This document shows, in pieces, positions 15,542 through 22,252 of a stretch of 31,945 nt of DNA. Under the pieces are notes generated by a model that saw only the letters and a list, made by a program, of their open reading frames with translations, was not told the origin of the DNA and ran no database searches. The stretch spans positions 1 to 31,945 of the forward strand of contig CAZFDT010000057.1 of the NCBI GenBank assembly GCA_964518335.1, in the 5' to 3' direction. The translations under genes and the position numbers were made by a program. Position 1 is the stretch's first letter. The number at the start of each line of letters is the position of its first letter. Source of the stretch: CAZFDT01 sp964518335. Lineage in GTDB: Bacteria > Planctomycetota > Phycisphaerae > Phycisphaerales > Phycisphaeraceae.

Positions 15542-16330
15542 TCACGGCGTAGAGTCGGCGATCTCCAGGGCGCTCAAGATGCCGTCGGGACCGTTCTGCG
15601 GGGCGACGCCGACATCGACTGTGAACCGGCCGTTGGTGTTGATGAGGTTGTCGGCGCTGCCGTCGAGGAACAACACGCTGACGCGTTCGAGGCCGTGGTG
15701 CGTGCGGGTGTTGACGTTGAAGGCCGCCAGCTCCGGGTGGGCGACGAAGTTGCTGTCCATGGCGAGGGCGCGAAGTGGTTGACCGTGGCGGTTGACGTGC
15801 CTGCCGTCGGTGCGGATGTGGGTGACGGCGTCAGTGGGCACGGCCGCCGAGCCGTGGCGATACCAGTAGCTGGACTGCGCCTGGCCTGAGCCGAACTTGG
15901 CCATCTCCTTGGCGGCGACGATCTTCTGATCGGACCCGGGGCAGAACATGATCTCGGGCTTGTCCGCCAGGTAGGACCGCAGCAGCAGGCCCAGGCCCAC
16001 CGGCTCGCCCTGCAGCGTGGACAGCAGGCTCGTGACCATGCCGGGGAAGCGATAGAAGTCGAGCATGGTGATGGCGTCTTGCCCCGGCCCGAACGGGATC
16101 GCCTGTCGATGGTCGATCGCGTACGCCATGACGCCGATGCCCACCTGCTTGAGGTTGCTCTGGCACACGGCCACATGGGCCTGCGAGCGTGATCGTCCCA
16201 GCGACGGCAGCAGCACCGCCGTCAGCAGCACGATGATGGCGACGACCACCATCAGCTCGACGAGGGTCCAGCCGGCGACACGTTGTCGCGGGCCGCGCCC
16301 CCGATCGATCTGGGCAGGTGCGGTCATCAT
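15542..16330 (-). CDS. Pseudopilin-like protein (prepilin N-terminal methylation type)
   Basis: A protein of 262 residues with a type IV prepilin-like N-terminus: a basic leader, then G|WTLVELMVVVAIIVLLTAVL (cleavage after Gly, conserved Glu at position +5, hydrophobic helix). Position +1 is Trp instead of Phe. The rest resembles the abundant planctomycete pseudopilins, with CQSNLKQVGIGVMAYA after the helix and a small globular domain ending in an LFLDGSADNL segment. ATG at 16330 is 4 nt after the PEP-CTERM stop; ATG 16327 is an alternative. Probable fate: membrane-anchored or assembled by a type II secretion-like machine, processed by PilD, which is not in this window. Its role in the cluster is unknown. 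Confidence 0.8.
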   Translation of the reverse strand: MMTAPAQIDRGRGPRQRVAGWTLVELMVVVAIIVLLTAVLLPSLGRSRSQAHVAVCQSNLKQVGIGVMAYAIDHRQAIPFGPGQDAITMLDFYRFPGMVTSLLSTLQGEPVGLGLLLRSYLADKPEIMFCPGSDQKIVAAKEMAKFGSGQAQSSYWYRHGSAAVPTDAVTHIRTDGRHVNRHGQPLRALAMDSNFVAHPELAAFNVNTRTHHGLERVSVLFLDGSADNLINTNGRFTVDVGVAPQNGPDGILSALEIADSTP

Positions 16331-16334
16331 GAGG

Positions 16335-17066
16335 TCAACAGCAGCGGCGGCGGCGCAGCATGGCGGCGGCGCCGAGGATGAAGAGCGCGACGGAAGCGGG
16401 CTCGGGCACGATCATCACGCGATCGAGGTTGAACGTCGCCGGGTTGGGCCCGCCGCTGGCGCCGACGGGCGCGAAGGCGATGCCGATCGGGTGATTGGCC
16501 CAGGCATCTCCGGGCAGCACCTGGCCGCTGGACAGGCCCCACGGCGATAGCGAAAGCGTCGAGAGGCTCCCGGCGAACACCGTCGTGCTGGCGACCAGAA
16601 ACGCATCGTCCAGCGCGCGGCTCACGAGATCGTCCACGGGCTGATAGAACAGGCGAATCTGCAGTCCCGCGTCGTCGGGCGGCTGCGAGCCGAAGACCGA
16701 ATCGCTGCTCTTGCCCAGCCACGCCGACGCCGTGTAGGTCGCGCCCGGCTGGTACGCGTCCACGCTCACCTGCGAGATGGCGATGCCCATGTCCGCCAGC
16801 GCGAAGATGAACGCCAGTTGCTGGCCGTCCACGTTGGTGATCGGCGGTGAGCCCGAGGCGTTGTTGAACACGCCCGTGACCTGGCCGCCCTCGTCGCCGG
16901 GCAGGTCCGCCTCGTCCCAGTCATCGATCTCCGGCAGGGCGAACGCGGTGGGCGGCGCCTCGAACGATGGATTGCTCAAGGCCACGCCGGTCGCGCGGGC
17001 CGCACCGGTCGCCATCGTCAACAGCAGCACGCCACCGACACGGATCAGGGTTGCACGGACGCTCAC
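16335..17066 (-). CDS. PEP-CTERM sorting domain protein
   Basis: A protein of 243 residues. The start is GTG 17066, preceded by AAAGGAGAG at good spacing, giving a signal peptide (VRATLIRVGGVLLLTMATGAARATG). The C-terminus is a complete PEP-CTERM signal: VPEPASVALF, a hydrophobic stretch, then RRRRCC. Between them is a beta-rich domain with NPSFEAP near the N-terminus and YTASAWLGKSSD in the middle, like carbohydrate-binding or DUF642-type modules. Proteins of this kind are exported and anchored or processed by an exosortase, usually linked to exopolysaccharide; no exosortase gene is in the window. It sits between a propeller gene and a pseudopilin gene and is followed after 4 nt by the latter. 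Confidence 0.85.
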   Translation of the reverse strand: MSVRATLIRVGGVLLLTMATGAARATGVALSNPSFEAPPTAFALPEIDDWDEADLPGDEGGQVTGVFNNASGSPPITNVDGQQLAFIFALADMGIAISQVSVDAYQPGATYTASAWLGKSSDSVFGSQPPDDAGLQIRLFYQPVDDLVSRALDDAFLVASTTVFAGSLSTLSLSPWGLSSGQVLPGDAWANHPIGIAFAPVGASGGPNPATFNLDRVMIVPEPASVALFILGAAAMLRRRRCC

Positions 17067-17112
17067 TCTCTCTCCTTTCGCGTGAATGACAATCGGGCGG
17101 GGCCCGGGGAAC

Positions 17113-18522
17113 TCATGGGGAGGCCAGCACGGCGCGGCTGTCGCCGATGCAGCGCAGCGCATCGAAGCAGCGCAGGTAGAGGCGGCCGCCGACGAACACC
17201 GGCGAGCCGCGGAAACCGGTGACTTTGTTGCGGGCCACTTCGTCGTACTCGCGGCCGGGTTTCATCACGACGGTCGTGCCCGTCTCGCTGCTGACGTAGA
17301 TCAGCTCATGTCCGCCGGCGCCGGCGAGCGTCACCGACGGATACGCGCTGTTGGTCGAGCCACCCAGTTGCATCCGCCGTTCGTACACGATCTGGCCGGT
17401 GGGAGCGTCGAGCACCGTCATCGTCTCGTTGCGCGAGATGGTGTAGATCAGTCCGTCGTGGATCACGGGCGAGGCGTAGTGGCGATCGCCCTGCACGCGC
17501 GCGGTCCAGACGGTCTGGATCTCGAAGGGTTCCTCGGCGGAGCCGGGCAGTTTGACGGCGCGGCTGTTGTTCTCGATGTAGTAGGCGATCCCGTCGTCGA
17601 GGACGGGGGTGGCATATTCGAGCCCGGCGACGCCGGTGGCCAGGACGCGGCCGTCGCCGGCGCGGACGATCTCACCGTTGGGCGTGAGGACGATGGACGT
17701 GTCGCTGACACGGGTGACGACGGGGCTGCCCCAGCGGTGGCGGGACTTGGCGGTCCACTTGACCTTGCCGGTGTCGGCGTCGAGGCCATGCAGGTCGCGG
17801 ACGAGGACGATAAGCGTGTTGCTGTCGGGCGCGTACGCGGGGGAGGAGCTGTGGCCCCAGCCGTGGCCGGTGTTTTCGAGCTCGACGGTCCACAGCCGCT
17901 TGCCGTCGAGGTCGAACGCTGCAGTGACCCCGTTGCCGTAGTGGGCGAAGACGCGCTTGCCGTCGCTGACGGGCGTGGGGGATGAGTAGCCGTTGGTGTC
18001 GTGGGTCTGGGGCTGCTGCGGCTTGCGGAGCGGGGCCAGTTCGACCTCCAGCGCCTTGACGCGTGCGTCGAGTTCGGCGAACTCGCGCTTGGCGTTCTCG
18101 TCGTCGGGGTGGTTCTCGATCTTGCGGCGAAGGCGCAGGCGACGGTTCTGCAACTCGCGCGATTCGGCGAACTTCGCTTCGGCGTCGGCGACCTGTGGCG
18201 CGTCGTCCCCGGCCTGCGGGTTGGCCGAGTCGTTGTCCGCCCGCCAGAGGATGCGCCCGTCCGTCGCCGATACGCACAACAGCGAGAAGGGCTCGGCGGT
18301 GACGAAAATCCGATCGCCCACGATCACCGGCGTCGAGTTGCTCGTGGCGGGCAGACGGCACGACCACAGCACGTTCTGATCGTTCGACCACGTCTTCTGC
18401 GGCGTCGCGTCGGGATACCGACCCGTCCAGTCCGTGCGCCAGCCGACAACGGTGTCGGCCTGCGCGGTCCACGCCAGGCTCGACAGCAGCGCCGCAACGA
18501 TCAGATGGCGTCCCGTTCGCAT
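17113..18522 (-). CDS. Secreted PQQ-type beta-propeller protein, no. 4, with coiled-coil insertion
   Basis: A protein of 469 residues. ATG at 18522 has AGGAGCC four bases upstream and gives the signal peptide RTGRHLIVAALLSSLAWTAQA. Blades of the PQQ_2 type follow (TPVIVGDRIFVTAEPFSLL, DGRILWR, and so on). Residues about 105-165 break the propeller with a charged, heptad-like helix pair (RELQNRRLRLRRKIENH and KREFAELDARVKALEVELA) before the blades resume at TNGYSSPTPVSDGKRV. The insertion would project from the propeller between the first two blades and may mediate oligomerisation or docking. It is probably periplasmic. The gene follows propeller no. 5 after 29 nt and precedes the PEP-CTERM gene after 46 nt. 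Confidence 0.85.
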   Translation of the reverse strand: MRTGRHLIVAALLSSLAWTAQADTVVGWRTDWTGRYPDATPQKTWSNDQNVLWSCRLPATSNSTPVIVGDRIFVTAEPFSLLCVSATDGRILWRADNDSANPQAGDDAPQVADAEAKFAESRELQNRRLRLRRKIENHPDDENAKREFAELDARVKALEVELAPLRKPQQPQTHDTNGYSSPTPVSDGKRVFAHYGNGVTAAFDLDGKRLWTVELENTGHGWGHSSSPAYAPDSNTLIVLVRDLHGLDADTGKVKWTAKSRHRWGSPVVTRVSDTSIVLTPNGEIVRAGDGRVLATGVAGLEYATPVLDDGIAYYIENNSRAVKLPGSAEEPFEIQTVWTARVQGDRHYASPVIHDGLIYTISRNETMTVLDAPTGQIVYERRMQLGGSTNSAYPSVTLAGAGGHELIYVSSETGTTVVMKPGREYDEVARNKVTGFRGSPVFVGGRLYLRCFDALRCIGDSRAVLASP

Positions 18523-18551
18523 GATCGGCTCCTGGTGGTAGGTCGGCGGCG

Positions 18552-19778
18552 TCACTTCACGTCGATGGCTGCGAGCGTGCCGCTGGGGCTCTTGGCGTAG
18601 ACGCGTCCGTTAGCCACAACGGGCATGACCCAACTGTTCTTGCCGTCGTGGGCCTTGATTTTCGCCAGCGGGCGGTAGCCCTTGGGGTCGGCGGCCGCCA
18701 ACACGATCTCCCCGCTGTCGCTTTGGATCACGAGCGTGTCGCCGGCGGCGCAGATCGCGCCCTTGCCCAGGCCGCGCTCGGCCCAGACGCGGTTGCCGGT
18801 GGCGAACTCGACGCACTTGAGCTGCGACTCGTCGAACCCGTAGAGGTGCTCACCGATGAGCACGGGCGTGGCCATCTGCCCGCGAATCTCGCGGTTCTCC
18901 CACGCCACGCGCAGCCCCGCACCGTCGAACTCCAGCATGGCGCAGCCCGTGTTGTACCCGCTGGTCACGAAGATGCGGGCGGCCTTGCTGCCTTCGACCA
19001 CGATCGGGGTCGCGGCGTTGACACCGTAGTCGGTGCGCCAGCCGTGCTTGGCGATCTCGCGGCCGGTGGCGGCATCGAGAACGACCAGCCCGTGCTTGGG
19101 GAACGTCGCCAGGAATCGTTTGCCCCCGTGCGCGAACGCGACAGGCGTCGAGTAGGCGGCGCCGTAGTCGGCGGTCTGCCACAGCGTCTGGCCAGTGTTC
19201 TTGTTGAACGCGATGATCTTGCCCACGTCAATGAGCAGGGCGTTGCTGTTGCCCGGGAGGATCACGGGCGAGCCGCTGAAGGCCCAGTCGGGCTCGCTGA
19301 CGCCGAACTCCTTCTTGAGTTCCTTGCCCCATCGCGGCTTGCCGGTCTTGGCGTCGAGGCAGATCAGGCGGGCGTCGCGCGAGAGGGTGTACACGCGGTC
19401 GCCATCGACAGCGGGCGTGGCGGCGGGCCCGCCCTCGTGCATCTTGTTGTATCGGCCGATGGTGTAACTGTGCTGCCACACCGGCGAGCCGTCGGCGGCG
19501 TTAAGGCACCAGATGGTATCCTTGCCGTCGCGCCAGCCGGCGATGTACACACGATCGCCCACGACGGTGGCGGCGGCATAGCCGATGCCCACGTCGCGCG
19601 TCCAGGCGATGGCCGGAGTTGCATCAGCGCTGAGCTTCTCAACGCTGATGCCATCGACCTGCGCCCCGCGCCACTGCGGCCAGTCCGCCGCGTGCCCGAG
19701 CGTCGCCCACCCGATCAGCAGCCCCGCCACCAGCGCGTGCCGCCATGCCCGGCCGATCTTCCGTTCGTCGTGACGCAT
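18552..19778 (-). CDS. Secreted PQQ-type beta-propeller protein, no. 5 (BamB-like)
   Basis: A protein of 408 residues and the first gene of the cluster. ATG at 19778 has GAAGGGG upstream. The signal peptide (WRHALVAGLLIGWATLGHA|ADWPQWRG) is followed by the textbook ADWPQWRG opening of PQQ_2 proteins. Seven or so blades are visible (WCLNAADGSPVW, RLICLDAKTGKPRW, IIAFNKNTGQTLW, LVVLDAATGREIA, LKCVEFATGNRVW). No haem or catalytic cysteine pair is seen. It is likely periplasmic; molecular role unknown. It is read divergently from the pseudopilin gene at 19876, and the two candidate promoters overlap. Confidence 0.87.
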   Translation of the reverse strand: MRHDERKIGRAWRHALVAGLLIGWATLGHAADWPQWRGAQVDGISVEKLSADATPAIAWTRDVGIGYAAATVVGDRVYIAGWRDGKDTIWCLNAADGSPVWQHSYTIGRYNKMHEGGPAATPAVDGDRVYTLSRDARLICLDAKTGKPRWGKELKKEFGVSEPDWAFSGSPVILPGNSNALLIDVGKIIAFNKNTGQTLWQTADYGAAYSTPVAFAHGGKRFLATFPKHGLVVLDAATGREIAKHGWRTDYGVNAATPIVVEGSKAARIFVTSGYNTGCAMLEFDGAGLRVAWENREIRGQMATPVLIGEHLYGFDESQLKCVEFATGNRVWAERGLGKGAICAAGDTLVIQSDSGEIVLAAADPKGYRPLAKIKAHDGKNSWVMPVVANGRVYAKSPSGTLAAIDVK

Positions 19779-19825
19779 GACTGACCCCTTCGATCGCAGC
19801 GATGAAGACCCACCAATGTCGGCAC

Positions 19826-19852
19826 ATCATACCGCGTATTGACCGGCGTCGA
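19826..19852 (-). promoter_or_regulatory. Candidate promoter for the four-gene unit
   Basis: On the minus strand TCGACG (19852-19847), a 15-bp spacer and TATGAT (19831-19826). The predicted start lies near 19819, about 40 nt before ATG 19778. It overlaps the divergent promoter listed next, so the two units could be regulated together. Confidence 0.45.
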
Positions 19853-19866
19853 TGATTTTCTACGAT
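19839..19866 (+). promoter_or_regulatory. Candidate promoter for the pseudopilin gene
   Basis: TTGACC (19839-19844), a 16-bp spacer and TACGAT (19861-19866). The predicted transcription start is about 19873, which excludes the ATG at 19852 and puts the GTG at 19876 at the very 5' end of the message. Confidence 0.45.
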
Positions 19867-19875
19867 ATAAGGACT

Positions 19876-20721
19876 GTGGCCTCCCGATATCGCAGCGCGT
19901 TCACGCTCATCGAGCTGCTGGTCGTCATCAGCATCATCGCGTTGCTGGTGGGCATTCTGCTGCCGGCGCTGGGTGCGGCGAGGCGGCAGGCGCGGCAGGC
20001 GCAGTGCCAGGCGAACCTGCGCTCGATCGCGCAGGCCGCAGCGGCGTATGAGGCCGACAACCGCCGCCTGCCGCGCCACGCCCGCGAGGTCGAGGTGCAG
20101 GCCGGGGGCAGCCTCAACATCTTCGCCGCCAGTATCGCCGGGCCCAACGCGGCGATCAGCGGCGGCATCGACGTACGCCAGCAGTGGCGACCTTACATGA
20201 ACGTCAACCATTTCCTCTGCCCTTTTCTCCCCAAACCGCCCACGCTCCCCGCCGACGCTGCGCCCGGAACCATCAACACCGACTACTTCATCACCGCCGG
20301 GTACTATGGCGATACGTTGCCCGGCAGCAGCGAATCGCCCGGCAATGTCCTGTACGACGACACGCGCCTGTTCACCCGTTCCGACACGCCATGGACGTAC
20401 CACGGCCGGCGCATGACCGTCCTCGCCGGCGACCGCGCCTACAGCAACCCTCGCACCGCTGACGGCGGGCCTTATCACATCATCAACCACGGCGACAACG
20501 TCGCCGGCGCCGCGCTGTGGAGCCCGTCGGTGACCGCCGGCCAGGCCTGGCGCGTACAACTGCCCTCCGCCGGTGACGATCGACGCGACAGTTACACCCA
20601 CAACTTCGCCGCCGCCGACGGTTCGGTCCAGATCAACGTCGCCGCTTCGCCCATGGTCGTCGCCTATGGCCGATTCGCCGCCCGGCAGATGGAAGACAGC
20701 TACGCCATGCCCGCACGGTGA
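19876..20721 (+). CDS. Pseudopilin-like protein (prepilin N-terminal methylation type)
   Basis: A protein of 281 residues from GTG 19876 (289 from ATG 19852). The GTG start gives the compact leader MASRYRSA followed by FTLIELLVVISIIALLVG. Processing would occur after Ala rather than the usual Gly; PilD-type peptidases tolerate this. The helix is followed by AARRQARQAQCQANLRSIAQ, typical of planctomycete pseudopilins, and a globular domain of about 200 residues with aromatic-rich loops (TDYFITAGYYGD). No ribosome-binding site precedes either start, consistent with a leaderless message. It is transcribed away from the PQQ cluster and is followed by an ArsR-type regulator after 34 nt. Confidence 0.78.
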   Translation: MASRYRSAFTLIELLVVISIIALLVGILLPALGAARRQARQAQCQANLRSIAQAAAAYEADNRRLPRHAREVEVQAGGSLNIFAASIAGPNAAISGGIDVRQQWRPYMNVNHFLCPFLPKPPTLPADAAPGTINTDYFITAGYYGDTLPGSSESPGNVLYDDTRLFTRSDTPWTYHGRRMTVLAGDRAYSNPRTADGGPYHIINHGDNVAGAALWSPSVTAGQAWRVQLPSAGDDRRDSYTHNFAAADGSVQINVAASPMVVAYGRFAARQMEDSYAMPAR

Positions 20722-20749
20722 TTGACGCTGGCCACAGCCCCGCTATGCT
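20722..20749 (+). promoter_or_regulatory. Candidate promoter for the ArsR-type regulator
   Basis: TTGACG (20722-20727), a 16-bp spacer and TATGCT (20744-20749). The start codon GTG at 20756 is six bases further on, where transcription itself would begin, so the message would be leaderless. Confidence 0.5.
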
Positions 20750-20755
20750 CGATTT

Positions 20756-21070
20756 GTGACCGAGGACGAATTGGCCATCCTGCTCAAGGCGATCGCCGAC
20801 CCGGCGCGGCTGCGCATCATCGGTCTGCTGCCCCAGACCGACGCCTGTCCCGACGTGTACAACGTCAGCGAGTTGGCCGACGAAATCGGCCTCACGCAGC
20901 CCACCGTGTCGCACCACCTGGCCGTCCTCCGCGAAGCGGGCCTGGTGAACAGCCGACGCATGTGCCGTGACGTCTATTACTGGCTCGAGCCCGTCGCCTT
21001 GCGCAAACTGCTGGACCACGTCGGGGACATCATCGAACCGGCCGCGGTGCGGCAGGGCAGGCCCGGTTAA
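20756..21070 (+). CDS. ArsR-family winged-helix transcriptional regulator
   Basis: A protein of 104 residues, the usual length. The winged helix is clear: LLKAIADPARLRIIGLL (about 9-25), NVSELADEIGLTQPTVSHHLAVLREAGLV (recognition helix around TQPTVSHHLAVL, about 47-58) and a wing at RRMCRDVYYWLE. The two cysteines (about 28 and 70) are not placed as in the metal-sensing alpha3 site of ArsR/SmtB, so the signal may not be a metal. Members act as dimers that repress operons and often their own gene. The start is GTG 20756 without a ribosome-binding site. Targets are unknown; the overlapping divergent promoters about 0.9 kb upstream are one possibility. Confidence 0.85.
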   Translation: MTEDELAILLKAIADPARLRIIGLLPQTDACPDVYNVSELADEIGLTQPTVSHHLAVLREAGLVNSRRMCRDVYYWLEPVALRKLLDHVGDIIEPAAVRQGRPG

Positions 21071-21216
21071 GCGCCTTGACTTTGACGCATCGTTCATCTG
21101 GCCACGTGGCGGCCGAATAGCTGACCGCCGCGGGGGGCAGCTTCGCTTCCGCCTGCAGGGCCTGTGGGTTAAAGGGCTCCTTGGCGCCGACAAGTCGCAG
21201 GTGATGAGCCCAGTTG

Positions 21217-21228
21217 ATCGCATGCGAT
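21217..21228. promoter_or_regulatory. Palindrome, candidate LacI-family operator
   Basis: A perfect 12-bp palindrome, ATCGCATGCGAT, touches the -35 box of the candidate lacI-type promoter, where a bound repressor would block RNA polymerase. Most LacI-family operators have a central CG; here the centre is AT within CATG, so the assignment is tentative. Confidence 0.4.
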
Positions 21229-21255
21229 TGCACCAGTTTCGTACTTTTATACAAT
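21228..21255 (+). promoter_or_regulatory. Candidate promoter of the lacI-creatinase-creatininase operon
   Basis: TTGCAC (21228-21233), a 16-bp spacer and TACAAT (21250-21255). ATG 21263 is seven bases after the -10 box, at the expected transcription start, so translation would again be leaderless. Confidence 0.5.
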
Positions 21256-21262
21256 CGTGTGT

Positions 21263-22240
21263 ATGAAAGGCCCTGCGACCGCCGCCGATGTGGCTGCCTT
21301 TGCCGGCGTCGATCGATCGACAGTCTCTCGAGTGCTGCGCGGCGACCTGAAAACGCATCGTTATGCGCCCGATACAGTCAAGAGGGTGCGCCGGGCGGCA
21401 CACACGTTGGGGTACCGTCCTTCCAGAATCGCCCAGGCCCTGCGCACAGGCAAGACCAGACTCGTGGGCCTGCTGGTGGCGGATATCGCCAACCCGTTTT
21501 TTGGCCAGATCGCCAGGCACGTCGAGCGCGAGCTTGGCCGCCACGCCTACCGCTTACTGATCTGCAACACCGACCAGTGCGATGCGCGGCAGGCTGAACA
21601 CATCCATGACTTGATCGGCAGGGGCGTCGATGGCTTGCTGGTGGCGCCCACAGGCGCCGGCGGACTCCGGAAGGCAGCCAGTCACCAAGTCCCCCTCGTT
21701 CTTCTGGATCGACCAGCGACCCGCGGTGTGAGGTTCGTCGGCCTCGACAACATCGACGCGGGCAGGCAACTCGGCGACCTCTTGCAGCAGCGAGGGTACA
21801 CGGACGTGATGGCTGTTCGCGCCGATGACGCCGTGGATGCGACGCTCGATCTGAGATACGAAGGTCTGGCGCAATCGCTCGCGGGAGTGGCCCGCCTCCG
21901 CCGGACGACGGTCCAGGCCATGCCGACCATTCATCCACAGGACCACAACGTCAGGGCGATGGTGGCGCTTAACAATGATGCCGCAATCGCCATCTACCGA
22001 TGGGTTCGCCACCACGGGCATCGCATACCCGCGGATATCGGTGTGGCCGCGTTCGACGATTTTCCAGGCGCGGAACTGCTGTCGCCGGCACTGACGGTCA
22101 TCGCGCAGCCGATGGATCAGATCGCCGCGCAAGCGGTGTCGCGGCTTGTTGGGGCCATGGCCGGCGACACGTCGCCTGCCGATGCGCCCCTCCTGCTCAA
22201 GGGCAAGTTGATCATTCGGGATTCATTGAGGCCGTCATAA
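21263..22240 (+). CDS. LacI-family transcriptional regulator
   Basis: A protein of 325 residues from ATG 21263 (GTG 21257 would add two residues). An N-terminal helix-turn-helix (TAADVAAFAGVDRSTVSRVLRG in two parts: TAADVAAFAGV, then DRSTVSRVLRG) and the hinge helix LGYRPSRIAQALRTGKT are typical. A periplasmic-binding-protein-like effector domain follows, with LVGLLVADIANPFFGQIA, VDGLLVAPTG, VPLVLLDRP and VAAFDDFPGAELLSPALTVIAQP. It binds DNA as a dimer or tetramer and is released or recruited by a small ligand. It leads an operon with a creatinase-like and a creatininase-like gene (next start 12 nt downstream), so its ligand is probably a substrate or product of those enzymes. Confidence 0.92.
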   Translation: MKGPATAADVAAFAGVDRSTVSRVLRGDLKTHRYAPDTVKRVRRAAHTLGYRPSRIAQALRTGKTRLVGLLVADIANPFFGQIARHVERELGRHAYRLLICNTDQCDARQAEHIHDLIGRGVDGLLVAPTGAGGLRKAASHQVPLVLLDRPATRGVRFVGLDNIDAGRQLGDLLQQRGYTDVMAVRADDAVDATLDLRYEGLAQSLAGVARLRRTTVQAMPTIHPQDHNVRAMVALNNDAAIAIYRWVRHHGHRIPADIGVAAFDDFPGAELLSPALTVIAQPMDQIAAQAVSRLVGAMAGDTSPADAPLLLKGKLIIRDSLRPS

Positions 22241-22252
22241 GAGGAGCACGTC

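Noticed and set aside
4865..19778. Reading the PQQ propellers as quinoprotein alcohol dehydrogenases partnering the iron alcohol dehydrogenase
   Set aside because: No haem site, no adjacent-cysteine disulfide and no cytochrome gene nearby; the blades are of the short PQQ_2/BamB type.
21030..21254. A 74-codon minus-strand frame between the ArsR and LacI genes
   Set aside because: It overlaps the ArsR gene end and the candidate lacI-type promoter, has no recognisable motif or ribosome-binding site, and could be chance in a GC-rich gap.
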